DNA of 64,000 bases from CAVTQY01 sp963736975 (GCA_963736975.1 CAVTQY010000001.1:1426001-1490000); one strand, 5' to 3'. Numbered from the stretch's first letter, positions 1 to 8,837 are shown. Numbers and translations: made by a program. The notes: generated from the letters alone by a model not told the origin.

Positions 1-2106
1 GATCAGCGTGGACGCCAGCGGCTGTCCTTGATCGTCGTACCGGCTCTCCTCAAACAGCGCGGTGCCAACGCCCTGCGCCGCCCCACCATAGGTTTGCCCT
101 TCGACGATCATCGGATTCACCATCCGCCCGCAATCCTCGACGATACAGTAATCGAGGATCTCGACATGCCCGGTCTCCGCATCCACCGCTACTTTCGCGG
201 CATGGGTGGCGTACGAAAACACCCCCTGATCCGTGGTCGGTTTGTACCCCTCGGTCACCTCCAGCCCGCCCGTGCACACCCCATCCGGCAACTGATCCGG
301 CCGCAAATACCAGGCGCGGCCGACATCGGCGAAATCGAGGCTCGCCGCGCCGGCATGGATGTGCCCGTCGCGCATTGTCACGTCGCCCGGATCGGCCTGC
401 AGCAGATGCGCGGCAATCGCCTTGATGCGCTCCGCCACCACCTCCGCGGCACGTCCCACCGCGCCTCCGGCCATGACGATACCACGCGACGCATAGGCAC
501 CGGTGGAAAATGGCGTCGTCGCCGTATCACCCAACGTGACGCGGATATCGTCGAACGGCACGCCGGTCATCTCATGGGCAATCTGCGCCAGTGTCGTCTC
601 CAGACCCTGCCCGATGGTGTGGATGCCGGCCTTCACGTCCAGGCCGCCATCCGGTGTCAGTTTCACATGCGCCTGGTCGTAGCCGGGCACCAACGGCAGG
701 CCCCAGGCGGCAAACACCTTGGTGCCGTGCGCCGATTGCTCGGTATAGGTCGCGAAGCCGATCCCCAGATAGCGCCCCAGCGGATCGCGCCCGGGTTTCG
801 CGCGGAATGCGTCGAGCCCGACCATCGTCCGCGCTTCACGCAGCGAAGCCGGGTAATCGCCGCTGTCGTAGTGCTTGTTGGTGATGTTCACATACGGCAT
901 GGCGCTGGCCGGCACCAGGTTCTCGGCCCGCACATCGGCTGGCTCCCGCCCCACGGCACGCGCCACCGCGTCGATCGTCTGTTCGATAGCGAAGCATACA
1001 CCGGGCCGCGCCACGCCGCGATATGGCGCGAAGGGTGGCTTGTTGGTTGCCACAGAAAGCACGTTGGCCCGGTAGGCGCGCAGATCGTACGGGCCCGGCA
1101 GGTTGCCGCCCGCCTGCGCAGCTTCCAGACACGCCGTGAAAGGCCAGACCGAATAGGCGCCGGTGTCCACGGCGATTTCGGCGTCCAGGCCCAGCAGCCG
1201 TCCGCGCGGATCGGCATACGCCGTCAGCTTGTAATGGTGCTGCCTGGCATTGGCGCCCGCCACCAGATGCTCGCGCCGATCCTCGATCCAGCGAAATGCG
1301 GATCGGCGGGTCAACGCCAGCCAGGCGACCGCCACTTCCTCCGGCTGCAACAGGCATTTGTAGCCGAACCCGCCCCCGACATCCGGCGGCGCCACGCGCA
1401 CCATGGCTTGCGGTATGCCCAGCATCTCCGCCAGACCCACGCGGATCAGATGCGGCACCTGCGTGGAACTATGCACCACGAGTTGGCCGGCGCGATGGTC
1501 CCACCACGCCACCACGCCTTTCCCTTCCATCGGATGCATCGTCTGGCGGGCGCAGGAGAGTTCCAGCTCCACCTTCACCGGCGCCGTCTTCGCCACCGCG
1601 TCGATGCCGGAATCGAAACTCGTTTGCAGGAACAGGTTATCGCCCCACTGCTCATGCAACAGCGGCGCGCCCGGCGCGCGTCCGGCGGCGCAGGAAACCA
1701 CTGCCGGCAACTCGTCGAATTCCACCTGGACCTGCTCGGCCAGATCCTCCGCCGCGGCGCGACTGTCGGCCACACACATGGCGATCATCTCGCCGACATA
1801 GCGGACTCGGTCGCCCGCCAACACCGGCCATTCGGAGACCTTGTATCCAGGGATCGCCGACCGCGTGACGATCGGCTTCACCCCGCTAAGATCTGCGAGG
1901 AAGAATACATCATCCTCCTTGCCTTGCGGCTTGCGGCGCCCGGTGATGCGTGCATGCGCCACCGGGCTGCGCAGGAACGCCACATCGCGCATCCCGACGA
2001 TGCGGATATCGCCGACGAACTGGCCGGTTCCGGCAAGATGCCGCGCATCTTCCTTGCGGCGCACCCGCGCTCCGATGCCCTCCCCTGCGACCACGGTGCC
2101 GTCCAT
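1..2106 (-). CDS. Xanthine dehydrogenase family, molybdopterin-binding large subunit (3' end outside window)
   Basis: Large subunit of a molybdenum hydroxylase (XDH/CO-dehydrogenase CoxL family), which hydroxylates an aromatic or N-heterocyclic substrate with water-derived oxygen. The frame is open from the ATG at 2106 to the window edge: 702 codons, with roughly the last 80-100 residues of a typical 780-800 aa subunit missing, including the catalytic Glu region. Visible family features are the N-terminal GARVRRKEDARHLAGTGQFV segment, PPDVGGGFGYK and a PYRGVARP loop. The form I CO-dehydrogenase motif AYXCSFR is absent, so this is not a form I CO dehydrogenase. The start lies 10 nt after the stop of the dioxygenase beta gene, so it is probably co-transcribed with it. 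Small and FAD subunits are not in the window. The substrate is unknown; an aromatic acid is an inference from the neighbours. Confidence 0.9.
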   Translation of the reverse strand, partial: MDGTVVAGEGIGARVRRKEDARHLAGTGQFVGDIRIVGMRDVAFLRSPVAHARITGRRKPQGKEDDVFFLADLSGVKPIVTRSAIPGYKVSEWPVLAGDRVRYVGEMIAMCVADSRAAAEDLAEQVQVEFDELPAVVSCAAGRAPGAPLLHEQWGDNLFLQTSFDSGIDAVAKTAPVKVELELSCARQTMHPMEGKGVVAWWDHRAGQLVVHSSTQVPHLIRVGLAEMLGIPQAMVRVAPPDVGGGFGYKCLLQPEEVAVAWLALTRRSAFRWIEDRREHLVAGANARQHHYKLTAYADPRGRLLGLDAEIAVDTGAYSVWPFTACLEAAQAGGNLPGPYDLRAYRANVLSVATNKPPFAPYRGVARPGVCFAIEQTIDAVARAVGREPADVRAENLVPASAMPYVNITNKHYDSGDYPASLREARTMVGLDAFRAKPGRDPLGRYLGIGFATYTEQSAHGTKVFAAWGLPLVPGYDQAHVKLTPDGGLDVKAGIHTIGQGLETTLAQIAHEMTGVPFDDIRVTLGDTATTPFSTGAYASRGIVMAGGAVGRAAEVVAERIKAIAAHLLQADPGDVTMRDGHIHAGAASLDFADVGRAWYLRPDQLPDGVCTGGLEVTEGYKPTTDQGVFSYATHAAKVAVDAETGHVEILDYCIVEDCGRMVNPMIVEGQTYGGAAQGVGTALFEESRYDDQGQPLASTLI

Positions 2107-2116
2107 CAGCGTATGC

Positions 2117-2599
2117 TTAAACAGGGATGCACAACGCGGTGGGCACCAGCAGATTATCGTAAACGCAACGGCGTTCCTGCAGCTTCAAGACCCCATCCAC
2201 ACGGCGGAAGACGTCGCGGTATTCGCCTATTTGGTGCAGCCGCGCTTCCGGCCGATCGATCAGCACCTCGAACACCACGTAATTGGCCCGCGCGTGAACC
2301 GCACCGTCCGGCGCGGGCGGCTCGACAATCAGGTTGGATACCATGTGCCGCAGGTAGCGCGGGCCGAACATCGACGTTTTCAACAGGGCGAAAGCACGAT
2401 CTTGGATCATGCCGCGGCCCTCGCAATAGATCAGCCCTACCGGCATGTCGCGGTCGAAATTCTCGCGCGAAATCACCGTATAGAACGCGTCCTCGGCGAA
2501 GCACCCCACCCAGGCCATCAGCTCCTGCCGATCCAGCAGGGCGCAATAGCGTGCATTGAACTCGTCGATCTCGGTGCGCAGCAGCAGTGCCTCGATCAC
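2117..2599 (-). CDS. Aromatic-ring-hydroxylating dioxygenase, beta subunit
   Basis: 160 aa, the usual size for the small NTF2/SnoaL-fold subunit of a Rieske non-heme iron oxygenase. This subunit is structural in the alpha3beta3 hexamer. The central RHMVSNLIVE and C-terminal ERRCVYDNLLVPT segments are typical of the family. Its start overlaps the alpha-subunit stop by 4 nt, so the two are translationally coupled, and the molybdenum hydroxylase follows 10 nt downstream. Confidence 0.9.
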   Translation of the reverse strand: MIEALLLRTEIDEFNARYCALLDRQELMAWVGCFAEDAFYTVISRENFDRDMPVGLIYCEGRGMIQDRAFALLKTSMFGPRYLRHMVSNLIVEPPAPDGAVHARANYVVFEVLIDRPEARLHQIGEYRDVFRRVDGVLKLQERRCVYDNLLVPTALCIPV

Positions 2600-3852
2600 A
2601 GCCCCATAACCTCGCGCCAGTGACGGTACATCGCCCGAATCGCCGCCTCCGATATCAGGGTGTCCGATGTGCCCGCCGGCGTGTCCGGGTCCAGCGCCAC
2701 GAAATGTTCGCCGCCCGGGACGCGCTGCATACCGTCCTGGACGAACTTGATGGCCTCGTTGTCCTCCAGGCCGAGAAAGCCCGCCGGCCCCATCAGGTTG
2801 CCCTGGCGCAGGCGGTGCCGCGTCATCTCCTCGCTATCGCCCTCGAAGCCGAACATGGTCCACTTCATGATGAACTCGTGCGGCCCCGTCGGCACGATCT
2901 GCCGTATACCGAGCGTGTTCATCTCGCGTTGCACGATCAGGTTGGGCCAGATGGTTGCCATCGTCACTGACCACTGGCTGTCGAACTCATTGACGAAATC
3001 CATGAAGCGCGGCTCGGCAAGCCGCATCCCTTCGCGGTAGGACCGCATCTCCTTGCGTTTCTCCGCCGAGACCCTGCTCGCATCGCCCTTGGCCGAGCAC
3101 ATTACGCCATGCCGCCCGCTGGGATCGACCAGCATCAGCGATTTGTTGCCGGCAACCAGCAAACCGAAGGTCACCAGGAAGGTGTGCAGCAGCGTGGCGT
3201 GATACGGATCCTTCAGGTTCTCGTGGTAGAGCTTCCAGTTGCCCGGCAGCGTGTGCCGGTAGTGGCCCAGGATGCGCAGCCGGCGGCCATCGAAGGTGGC
3301 TTCGAACTCGCGCAGCACCTCCGGCCCCAGATACGCGGCGAAGTCCTCCATGTCCTCGGCGTAGCTCGCGAACACCACGCCGCGATGCGTCGTGACCGCC
3401 AGCCGCCGCGGGCCATGATCGGACAAGCGAAAATCCTTCGGCATGCCGCCTTTGCCATCCACCCCGCGGCGGAACGGCACCGCCTGCAAACGGCCCTCCA
3501 AGTCGTAGGTCCATTGATGATAGGGGCAGATGAACTCGCGCACATTGCCGGTCAACTCGCGGCAGAACTCCGCCGCCCGATGGGCGCACCGGTTTTCGAA
3601 CACCGCGATCGCCCCGTCTTTCGTCCGGCTGACCACCATGGGCGTCGGCCCGACATGGGAGCGGATGAAATCGCCGGGATTGGGGATCTCGGCTTCAAGC
3701 GCTACGTAATTCCACGTGCGCCCGTGGAAGATGCGCTCCACTTCCCGCTCGTAGATCGCCTGGTCGGTATAGACCCAGTCCGGAATGCGGCCCTCACCTC
3801 CCGGCCAGAGATACCGTTGCGCGCGCGCGAAGGTATCGCTATGCGTATCCAT
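2596..3852 (-). CDS. Aromatic-ring-hydroxylating dioxygenase, alpha subunit (Rieske)
   Basis: Catalytic subunit, 418 aa from the chosen start. The N-terminal Rieske [2Fe-2S] domain shows CAHR followed by CPYH. The catalytic domain carries the mononuclear iron motif NLKDPYHATLLH (two His; the Asp ligand would lie further on). The overall pattern is that of the salicylate/anthranilate-type (NagG-like) branch, so an aromatic carboxylate substrate is likely but unproven. I chose the ATG at 3852 because a GGAGG sits 5 nt upstream; in-frame ATGs at 3855 and 3885 are alternatives. It heads a - strand operon of alpha, beta and molybdenum hydroxylase. No dedicated reductase or ferredoxin gene is in view. 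Confidence 0.9.
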   Translation of the reverse strand: MDTHSDTFARAQRYLWPGGEGRIPDWVYTDQAIYEREVERIFHGRTWNYVALEAEIPNPGDFIRSHVGPTPMVVSRTKDGAIAVFENRCAHRAAEFCRELTGNVREFICPYHQWTYDLEGRLQAVPFRRGVDGKGGMPKDFRLSDHGPRRLAVTTHRGVVFASYAEDMEDFAAYLGPEVLREFEATFDGRRLRILGHYRHTLPGNWKLYHENLKDPYHATLLHTFLVTFGLLVAGNKSLMLVDPSGRHGVMCSAKGDASRVSAEKRKEMRSYREGMRLAEPRFMDFVNEFDSQWSVTMATIWPNLIVQREMNTLGIRQIVPTGPHEFIMKWTMFGFEGDSEEMTRHRLRQGNLMGPAGFLGLEDNEAIKFVQDGMQRVPGGEHFVALDPDTPAGTSDTLISEAAIRAMYRHWREVMGL

Positions 3853-3967
3853 CATTCCCTCCATTGCCACCAGCATACGCCCCAATCGCAGCGGCGCAAC
3901 GCGCGCCCGGGATTGCCTGCCGCATCACGCCGGGGTTAGCGTCGTGCGACAAGGCATGAGGACACCG

Positions 3968-4333
3968 ATGGCGAAAGAGCCGCTGGCCCAATCGGGCAAT
4001 TACCTCCACATCTACGACTTCCGGGTGATACCCGGCCGCGAGGACGAATTCATCCGCCTGTTCGAGGAATTCGACTATTCCGACGGCAATCCGATGCACA
4101 AATCGGCTGCCCAGGTGAAGGACGGCGTGCTGTGCCGCGACACCGAAGATCCGAGCCGCTTCTTCCTGATCGCCGAATGGGCCGATATCGAGGAGCACGC
4201 GCGCATCCGCCGCATCCTCGCCAATGAGATCAAGCCTGAGTTCATCAAGCTGATCGAAGGCGGTAAGTTCGTTCCGAAATACGTCGAGGTCGTCTCCGCC
4301 ACGCCGGAAGAAATCCTCAACCGGCACGCGTAA
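3968..4333 (+). CDS. Antibiotic biosynthesis monooxygenase (ABM) domain protein
   Basis: 121 aa single-domain ferredoxin-like fold of the ABM family (YgiN/quinol monooxygenase-like). The segments YDFRVIPGREDEFIRLFEEF and FFLIAEWADIEEHARIR match the strand-helix pattern of the family. GAGG lies 6 nt before the chosen ATG; another in-frame ATG is at 3956. It is divergent from the dioxygenase operon across about 115 bp that must hold both promoters, and heads the + strand operon of FAD proteins and ABC transporter. It may oxidise a quinol or other product of ring hydroxylation; this is inference. Confidence 0.75.
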   Translation: MAKEPLAQSGNYLHIYDFRVIPGREDEFIRLFEEFDYSDGNPMHKSAAQVKDGVLCRDTEDPSRFFLIAEWADIEEHARIRRILANEIKPEFIKLIEGGKFVPKYVEVVSATPEEILNRHA

Positions 4334-4335
4334 CC

Positions 4336-4965
4336 ATGCCGCTCACCGTGATTGTCGGCGGCGGACCGTCGGGCCGCGCCGCCGCCGCGCTGCTCCCTGA
4401 GGCACGACTGATCGCCCGCCCCAATGCCACCGCTTGGCACGCGGATCCCGGACGCCTCTGGATCGAAAATGCCAGCGGCGTCGCGACGCTCGACTTCGAT
4501 CGCCTGCTGCTTTGCGCCGACGAGCCGATGCTGCTGCTCGCACTCGGCTGCGCCTTCGCCGAGGGCCGCCCGGCGATCGATCCATACGGCGCCACCAGCG
4601 CCACCGGTATCTACGCCGCCGGCGCGATCCTGGGTGCGGAAACCCCGGATGAAGCCGCGCGACAGGGCCGAATCGCCGCCCAAGCGCTGCTCGGCGTGGC
4701 GACTGAGGGCTGCATCACGATCACGCCGCGCCGCGTCGCGGCCGCCGCATCCCGGCTCGATCCGGACGCGATGGCCACGCTGCTGGAATCGCCGCCCGGC
4801 CCGGCGCGCACCGAAGCCATACTGGCGCAGCGCGGACTGCGCGGAACGCATTTGCCGGATACCTTTCTGCCGACGCGCCCGGTCGGTCTCGCAGCCCTGG
4901 CGGCATTGGCCCCAACGCCGCCCATGCCCCGCCCGACGCAGCAGGACGAAAGCCCCCTCCGATGA
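4336..4965 (+). CDS. Short FAD/NAD-binding oxidoreductase-like protein
   Basis: 209 aa. It begins with a dinucleotide-binding motif (VIVGGGPSGRAAAALL) and has a second FAD-contact-like segment, GIYAAGAILGAETPDEAARQ. About half the length of full two-dinucleotide-binding oxidoreductases is missing between these, so it resembles a condensed A subunit of HcnB/opine-oxidase/hydroxyproline-dehydrogenase-type complexes. The next gene overlaps by 4 nt and encodes a DAO-fold FAD subunit, supporting an A/B complex. The substrate is unknown. It starts 3 nt after the ABM gene. Confidence 0.65.
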   Translation: MPLTVIVGGGPSGRAAAALLPEARLIARPNATAWHADPGRLWIENASGVATLDFDRLLLCADEPMLLLALGCAFAEGRPAIDPYGATSATGIYAAGAILGAETPDEAARQGRIAAQALLGVATEGCITITPRRVAAAASRLDPDAMATLLESPPGPARTEAILAQRGLRGTHLPDTFLPTRPVGLAALAALAPTPPMPRPTQQDESPLR

Positions 4966-6125
4966 GCACCGACGTCATCATCGTCGGCGGCGGGCTGCAC
5001 GGACTCTCCGCCGCGTTGCAGATCGCCCGCCGAGGCCGGCGCGTGCTGGTGCTCGAGAAGGACACCGTCGCGGCCCATGCTTCCAGCTTCTCCGCCGGCG
5101 GCGTGCGCAGCATCGGCCGGCATGTCGCGGAGATCCCCTTCGCCGTCGAATCGATGGCGCTATGGCACCGCATCGCCGAGCTCGTGGGCGACGATTGCGG
5201 CTTCCAGCGGACCGGTGTGGTGAAGATCGCCGAGACCCCCGCCGAATTCGCCGAGCTGGAAGACCGCGCGCAACACCTGCGCGACCATGGCTGGACGCAT
5301 GAGGAGCTGGTGGACCAAGCCGAGCTCCGCCGTCTCGTTCCCGCCGTTTCGCCGCACGCCATCGGCGCGCTGGTCGGACGCAACAATGGTTTCGCCGAAC
5401 CCTACCGCACCACCTGCGCCTTCCGGCGTGCGGCCGAAGCGGCAGGTGCCACGGTCCGCGAAGGCGCGCGCGTCATTACCGTGGAACGCGCGCACGACCT
5501 CTGGCGGCTCCGTTGCGCGGACGGCAGCACGCATGAAGCGCCGGTGCTGGTGAATGCCGCCGGCGCGTGGGGCGCGCGCCTGGCGCGCAGCCTGGGCGAG
5601 ATCATCCCGCTGGGCTTCAGCGCCCTGATGATGATGCTGACATCGAAACTGCCGCCGTTCATTGCTCCGGTAATCGGGCTGACCGGGCGCGCCATGTCCT
5701 TCAAGCAAACCGCGCGTGGCCATGTGATGATCGGCGGCGGGCACAAAGGCGTGGCTGACCTGGATACCGGGCGCATCGCGCTGGATTTCGACCGCCTTGC
5801 CTATTCGGCGCGTACCGCGCTCGATCTGTTCCCGATTTTGCGCGAAACCAGAATCGTGCATGCCTGGGCAGGGATCGAGGGCATCATGCCGGACGATATT
5901 CCCGTCATGGGCCTGTCCCCCCGCCATCCCGGCCTCGTGCACGCTTTCGGCTTCTGCGGGCATGGTTTCGAGCTGGGGCCGATCATGGGCCAGGTAGTGG
6001 CGCAGCTCGCGGTGGATGGTGCCACCAACTGGCCGGTCGCGCCGTTCGCGCCCGACCGCTTCGGCCCCGATGGCAAAGCCGTGCCGCAGGGCGACGGCGG
6101 CGCGCTGCTGCAGCCGGCGGGATAA
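4962..6125 (+). CDS. FAD-dependent oxidoreductase, DAO family
   Basis: 387 aa glycine/sarcosine oxidase-like (DAO) flavoprotein. The N-terminal Rossmann motif is DVIIVGGGLHGLSAALQIAR and the C-terminal FAD contact is FGFCGHGFELGPIMG. Family members oxidise secondary amines, D-amino acids, proline derivatives or opines. The ATGA overlap with the preceding short FAD gene and the following amino-acid ABC transporter suggest import and oxidation of an amino-acid-like compound. The acceptor is probably quinone or O2; no covalent-flavin site was identified. Confidence 0.85.
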   Translation: MSTDVIIVGGGLHGLSAALQIARRGRRVLVLEKDTVAAHASSFSAGGVRSIGRHVAEIPFAVESMALWHRIAELVGDDCGFQRTGVVKIAETPAEFAELEDRAQHLRDHGWTHEELVDQAELRRLVPAVSPHAIGALVGRNNGFAEPYRTTCAFRRAAEAAGATVREGARVITVERAHDLWRLRCADGSTHEAPVLVNAAGAWGARLARSLGEIIPLGFSALMMMLTSKLPPFIAPVIGLTGRAMSFKQTARGHVMIGGGHKGVADLDTGRIALDFDRLAYSARTALDLFPILRETRIVHAWAGIEGIMPDDIPVMGLSPRHPGLVHAFGFCGHGFELGPIMGQVVAQLAVDGATNWPVAPFAPDRFGPDGKAVPQGDGGALLQPAG

Positions 6126-6198
6126 AATTGCTTCGCCTGAGGGTCGAAAATGACAAGAACAATCTCGCGTCTCTCGTCCATACTGGCGGTGTTGGGAC

Positions 6199-7062
6199 TT
6201 GCGATTCCTTCTCACCGCCGCGCTGCCGGCTGCCGCGCAGCCGGGCAGCGCCGGCGCCGATCCGGCGTTTGCGCAATCGCCGCAGCCGGACCTCATCAAA
6301 CTGCTTCCACCCGACATCGCCACGTCCAAGACGTTCACCGTTGCCGTGGCACTCGGCTCGCCCCCGGATGACTTCCGCAACGAGAAGGGCGAGATCGCCG
6401 GCTGGGAGATCGACATACTGCGCGCCGCCAGCCAGTTGCTCGGCCTCAATCTCGACCTGCGCCCGACCACCTTCGATACGCTGATCCCCGGCCTGCAGGC
6501 GCACCGCTTCGATGCCGCGGTCGGACAGATGGGCGTCACCGTCGTGCGCGAGAAGGTCGTCGATATGATCGGCACCCTGTTCGGCAACGAGCTCTTCGCG
6601 GCACTCGCCGACAGTCCGATCAAGGTCAACAGCCTCGATGACCTGTGCGGGCTGACTGTCGGCACCACGCGCGGCTCGCGCGAGATGGTGTTCGCGCAGG
6701 AACAGGACCCGAAATGCACCGCCGCCGGCAAGAAGGCGATCAACGCGCTCGCCTTCAATGACGGCAACAGCGCGGCCGAGGCGCTGATGAGCAAGCGGGT
6801 CGATCTGTACTGGCTCGGCTCCACCGCGGTAAGCTGGTTCGTCGCGCAATCGAAAGGCCGCACCAAGGTGGTCGGCCACTACACCGACACCAGCTATATC
6901 GGCATCGCGCTGCCCAAGGGCTCGGAGATGGCCAAGCCGCTGCAAGCGGCGGTCCAGCAACTGATTGCGAACGGCACCTACCAGAAGATCGTGACCAAAT
7001 GGGGCTTGCAGGAGGGTGCCGTGAAGGACGCACCGTTGAACCCGACCAACGCGATGCAATGA
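6199..7062 (+). CDS. Amino-acid ABC transporter substrate-binding protein (frameshift in signal peptide)
   Basis: Periplasmic family 3 solute-binding protein for a polar amino acid or similar small ligand. The mature part is complete, from FTVAVALGSPPDDFRNEKGE to KIVTKWGLQEGAVKD. The frame begins only at a poor TTG (6199). A real signal-peptide start (ATG 6150, MTRTISRLSSILAVLG) lies one frame away. Removing one G from the GGG at 6194-6196 joins them into a normal leader ending near LLTAALPAAAQ. The true gene is therefore probably 6150-7062, with either a sequencing error or a disabling insertion. It ends in an ATGA overlap with the permease reading frame. Confidence 0.85.
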   Translation: MRFLLTAALPAAAQPGSAGADPAFAQSPQPDLIKLLPPDIATSKTFTVAVALGSPPDDFRNEKGEIAGWEIDILRAASQLLGLNLDLRPTTFDTLIPGLQAHRFDAAVGQMGVTVVREKVVDMIGTLFGNELFAALADSPIKVNSLDDLCGLTVGTTRGSREMVFAQEQDPKCTAAGKKAINALAFNDGNSAAEALMSKRVDLYWLGSTAVSWFVAQSKGRTKVVGHYTDTSYIGIALPKGSEMAKPLQAAVQQLIANGTYQKIVTKWGLQEGAVKDAPLNPTNAMQ

Positions 7063-7176
7063 GCCTGCCGCAACAGGCCGCGCTGGAGATCGGCCCCAGA
7101 CAGGAAACTGTCGTCCCGCTGCGCCACCCCTGGACCTGGGCGGCGAGCGCGGATCGCCGGACTGATAGGCGCGACG

Positions 7177-7917
7177 GTGCTGTTCAGCGTCGCCACCAAT
7201 CCGGCGTTTCAATGGCCGGTCGTGCTGCAATACATGCTGAACGGGCAGATTCTGGCGGGCCTCGCCCGCACGCTGGAACTCACGCTGGCAGCGATGGCGA
7301 TCGGCCTGGTTCTGGGCACGATTCTCGCGGTGATGCGGCTGTCGTCGAACCTTCTGCTCGCAACCCTGAGCTGGCTCTACATCTGGTTCTTTCGCAGCGT
7401 GCCGGTGCTCGTGCAACTGATCTTCTGGTACAATTTCGGCGCCCTGTATCCGGCGATTACCCTGCGCCTGCCGTTCGGCCCGGTGCTGTACCACGCCAGC
7501 ATGAACTCGGTTATCACGCCGCTTTCCGCGGCGCTGGCCGGCCTCGGCTTGGCGCAGGCCGCCTACACGGCGGAGGTGATCCGCGCCGGTATCGCCTCGG
7601 TTCCGCACGGGCAGACACGCGCAGCCAAAGCGCTCGGCATGTCGCCGGCGACAACGTTCTTCCGCATCGTTTTCCCGCAGGCGATGCGCGTCATTATCCC
7701 GCCGGTGGGCAACGAGGTGATCTCCATGGTCAAGAACACCTCGCTCGTCAGCGTCATTGCACTCGCCGACCTGCTCTACACCGCGCAACTGATCTATGCT
7801 CGTACATATGAAACCATCCCGCTGCTGATCGTCGCCTCGCTCTGGTACCTGATCGTGGTCTCCGTACTCTCTGCCGGGCAGCACGTGCTGGAAAGGCGCT
7901 ATCGCCAAAGGACATGA
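7177..7917 (+). CDS. Amino-acid ABC transporter permease (frameshift near 5' end)
   Basis: Inner-membrane permease of the His/Glu/Gln/Arg family, with several hydrophobic segments and an EAA-like loop near GQTRAAKALGMSPATTFFRI. The frame given starts at a GTG inside the first membrane helix. The expected start is ATG 7059 (MSLPQQAALEIGPRQETVV), which overlaps the binding-protein stop. That frame joins this one if one G of the GG at 7151-7152 is removed, giving WTWAASAIAGLIGATVLFSV. The real gene is probably 7059-7917. Its 3' end overlaps the ATPase start as ATGA. Confidence 0.85.
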   Translation: MLFSVATNPAFQWPVVLQYMLNGQILAGLARTLELTLAAMAIGLVLGTILAVMRLSSNLLLATLSWLYIWFFRSVPVLVQLIFWYNFGALYPAITLRLPFGPVLYHASMNSVITPLSAALAGLGLAQAAYTAEVIRAGIASVPHGQTRAAKALGMSPATTFFRIVFPQAMRVIIPPVGNEVISMVKNTSLVSVIALADLLYTAQLIYARTYETIPLLIVASLWYLIVVSVLSAGQHVLERRYRQRT

Positions 7918-8693
7918 CTCCGGACATGACCGCGGAACCCATGGTTCGCATCAGGGGGCTGACCAAGCGCTTCGGCGGGCGGGAGGTGCTGCGCGGCATC
8001 GATCTCGACGCGCCCGCCGGAAGCGTGATGTGCATCATCGGCCCGTCCGGTTCCGGCAAAAGCACCCTGTTGTCCTGCATCAACCACCTGGAGCGCATCG
8101 ATGGCGGCCGGCTCTGGGTCGGCGGCGAGCTGGTCGGCTATCGCGAACACAACGGTCGGCTGTACGAGCTGCCGGAACACCGGATTGCCCGCATGCGCCA
8201 GAAGGTCGGTATGGTGTTCCAGCACTTCAACCTGTTCCCGCACATGACCGCGCTGCGGAACATCACCGAGGCGCCCATGCGAGTGAAGCGTGTGGCAGGC
8301 GCAAAGGCGCGGCAGCGCGGTATGCAGTTGCTGGAAAGGGTGGGGCTCGCCGGCAAGCATGGGATGTATCCGGCGCAACTGTCCGGCGGCGAGCAACAGC
8401 GTGTTGCCATCGCGCGCGCGCTCGCCATGGACCCGCAGCTCATGCTGTTCGACGAGCCCACCTCGGCTCTCGACCCCGAGCTGGTCGGCGAGGTGCTGGC
8501 CGTGATGCGCGACCTCGCCCGCTCCGGTATGACGATGATGGTGGTCACGCATGAGCTCGCTTTCGCCCGCGAGGTCGGCGACGATCTGGCCTTCATGGAT
8601 GCCGGCGCCATCGTCGAGCGCGGCCACCCCCGCACGGTGCTGAGCGCGCCGCGGGAGCAGCGGACACGCGATTTTCTGTCTCGCGTGCTGTGA
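7914..8693 (+). CDS. Amino-acid ABC transporter ATP-binding protein
   Basis: 259 aa ATPase of a polar amino-acid importer (GlnQ/HisP type). Walker A is GPSGSGKST, the Q-loop is in MVFQHFNLFPHMT, the signature is LSGGEQQRVAIARALA, Walker B is LMLFDEPTSALD and the H-loop is VVTHELAFA. It is the last gene of the binding protein-permease-ATPase operon, with an ATGA overlap to the permease; an in-frame ATG at 7926 is an alternative start. The ligand probably relates to the substrate of the upstream FAD oxidoreductases. Confidence 0.92.
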   Translation: MTPDMTAEPMVRIRGLTKRFGGREVLRGIDLDAPAGSVMCIIGPSGSGKSTLLSCINHLERIDGGRLWVGGELVGYREHNGRLYELPEHRIARMRQKVGMVFQHFNLFPHMTALRNITEAPMRVKRVAGAKARQRGMQLLERVGLAGKHGMYPAQLSGGEQQRVAIARALAMDPQLMLFDEPTSALDPELVGEVLAVMRDLARSGMTMMVVTHELAFAREVGDDLAFMDAGAIVERGHPRTVLSAPREQRTRDFLSRVL

Positions 8694-8753
8694 CACACGA
8701 TGATGGAACCCCAACCGTCCTTGTGATTGACTCTCCTACCGCAGGCGTGAACC

Positions 8754-8787
8754 GTCATGGCCGGCGAAGGCCGGCCATCCACGTCTT
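8754..8787. repeat. REP-like intergenic palindrome
   Basis: The core at 8757-8778 is a perfect inverted repeat (ATGGCCGGC, 4-nt spacer, GCCGGCCAT) followed by CCACGTC. This form recurs between genes in many alphaproteobacteria. It lies between the ABC operon and bfr and may act as an RNA hairpin stopping the operon. Confidence 0.6.
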
Positions 8788-8837
8788 GCTTCTATGTCGC
8801 AGGATCCCGCACCAGGCCGAAGCTTGGAGGAACATGA

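Noticed and set aside
1..2106. Form I aerobic CO dehydrogenase CoxL
   Set aside because: The AYXCSFR active-site loop is absent; PYRGVARP stands in its place.
28..2559. Very long open frame on the + strand (843 codons)
   Set aside because: It is the antisense of the Mo-hydroxylase and dioxygenase beta genes. Its translation is Arg/His-rich and unlike any protein; a GC-rich coding strand leaves such frames open.
5160..7908. Long - strand open frames opposite the FAD oxidoreductase and ABC genes
   Set aside because: Antisense shadows. The + strand frames show clear flavoprotein and ABC-transporter motifs.
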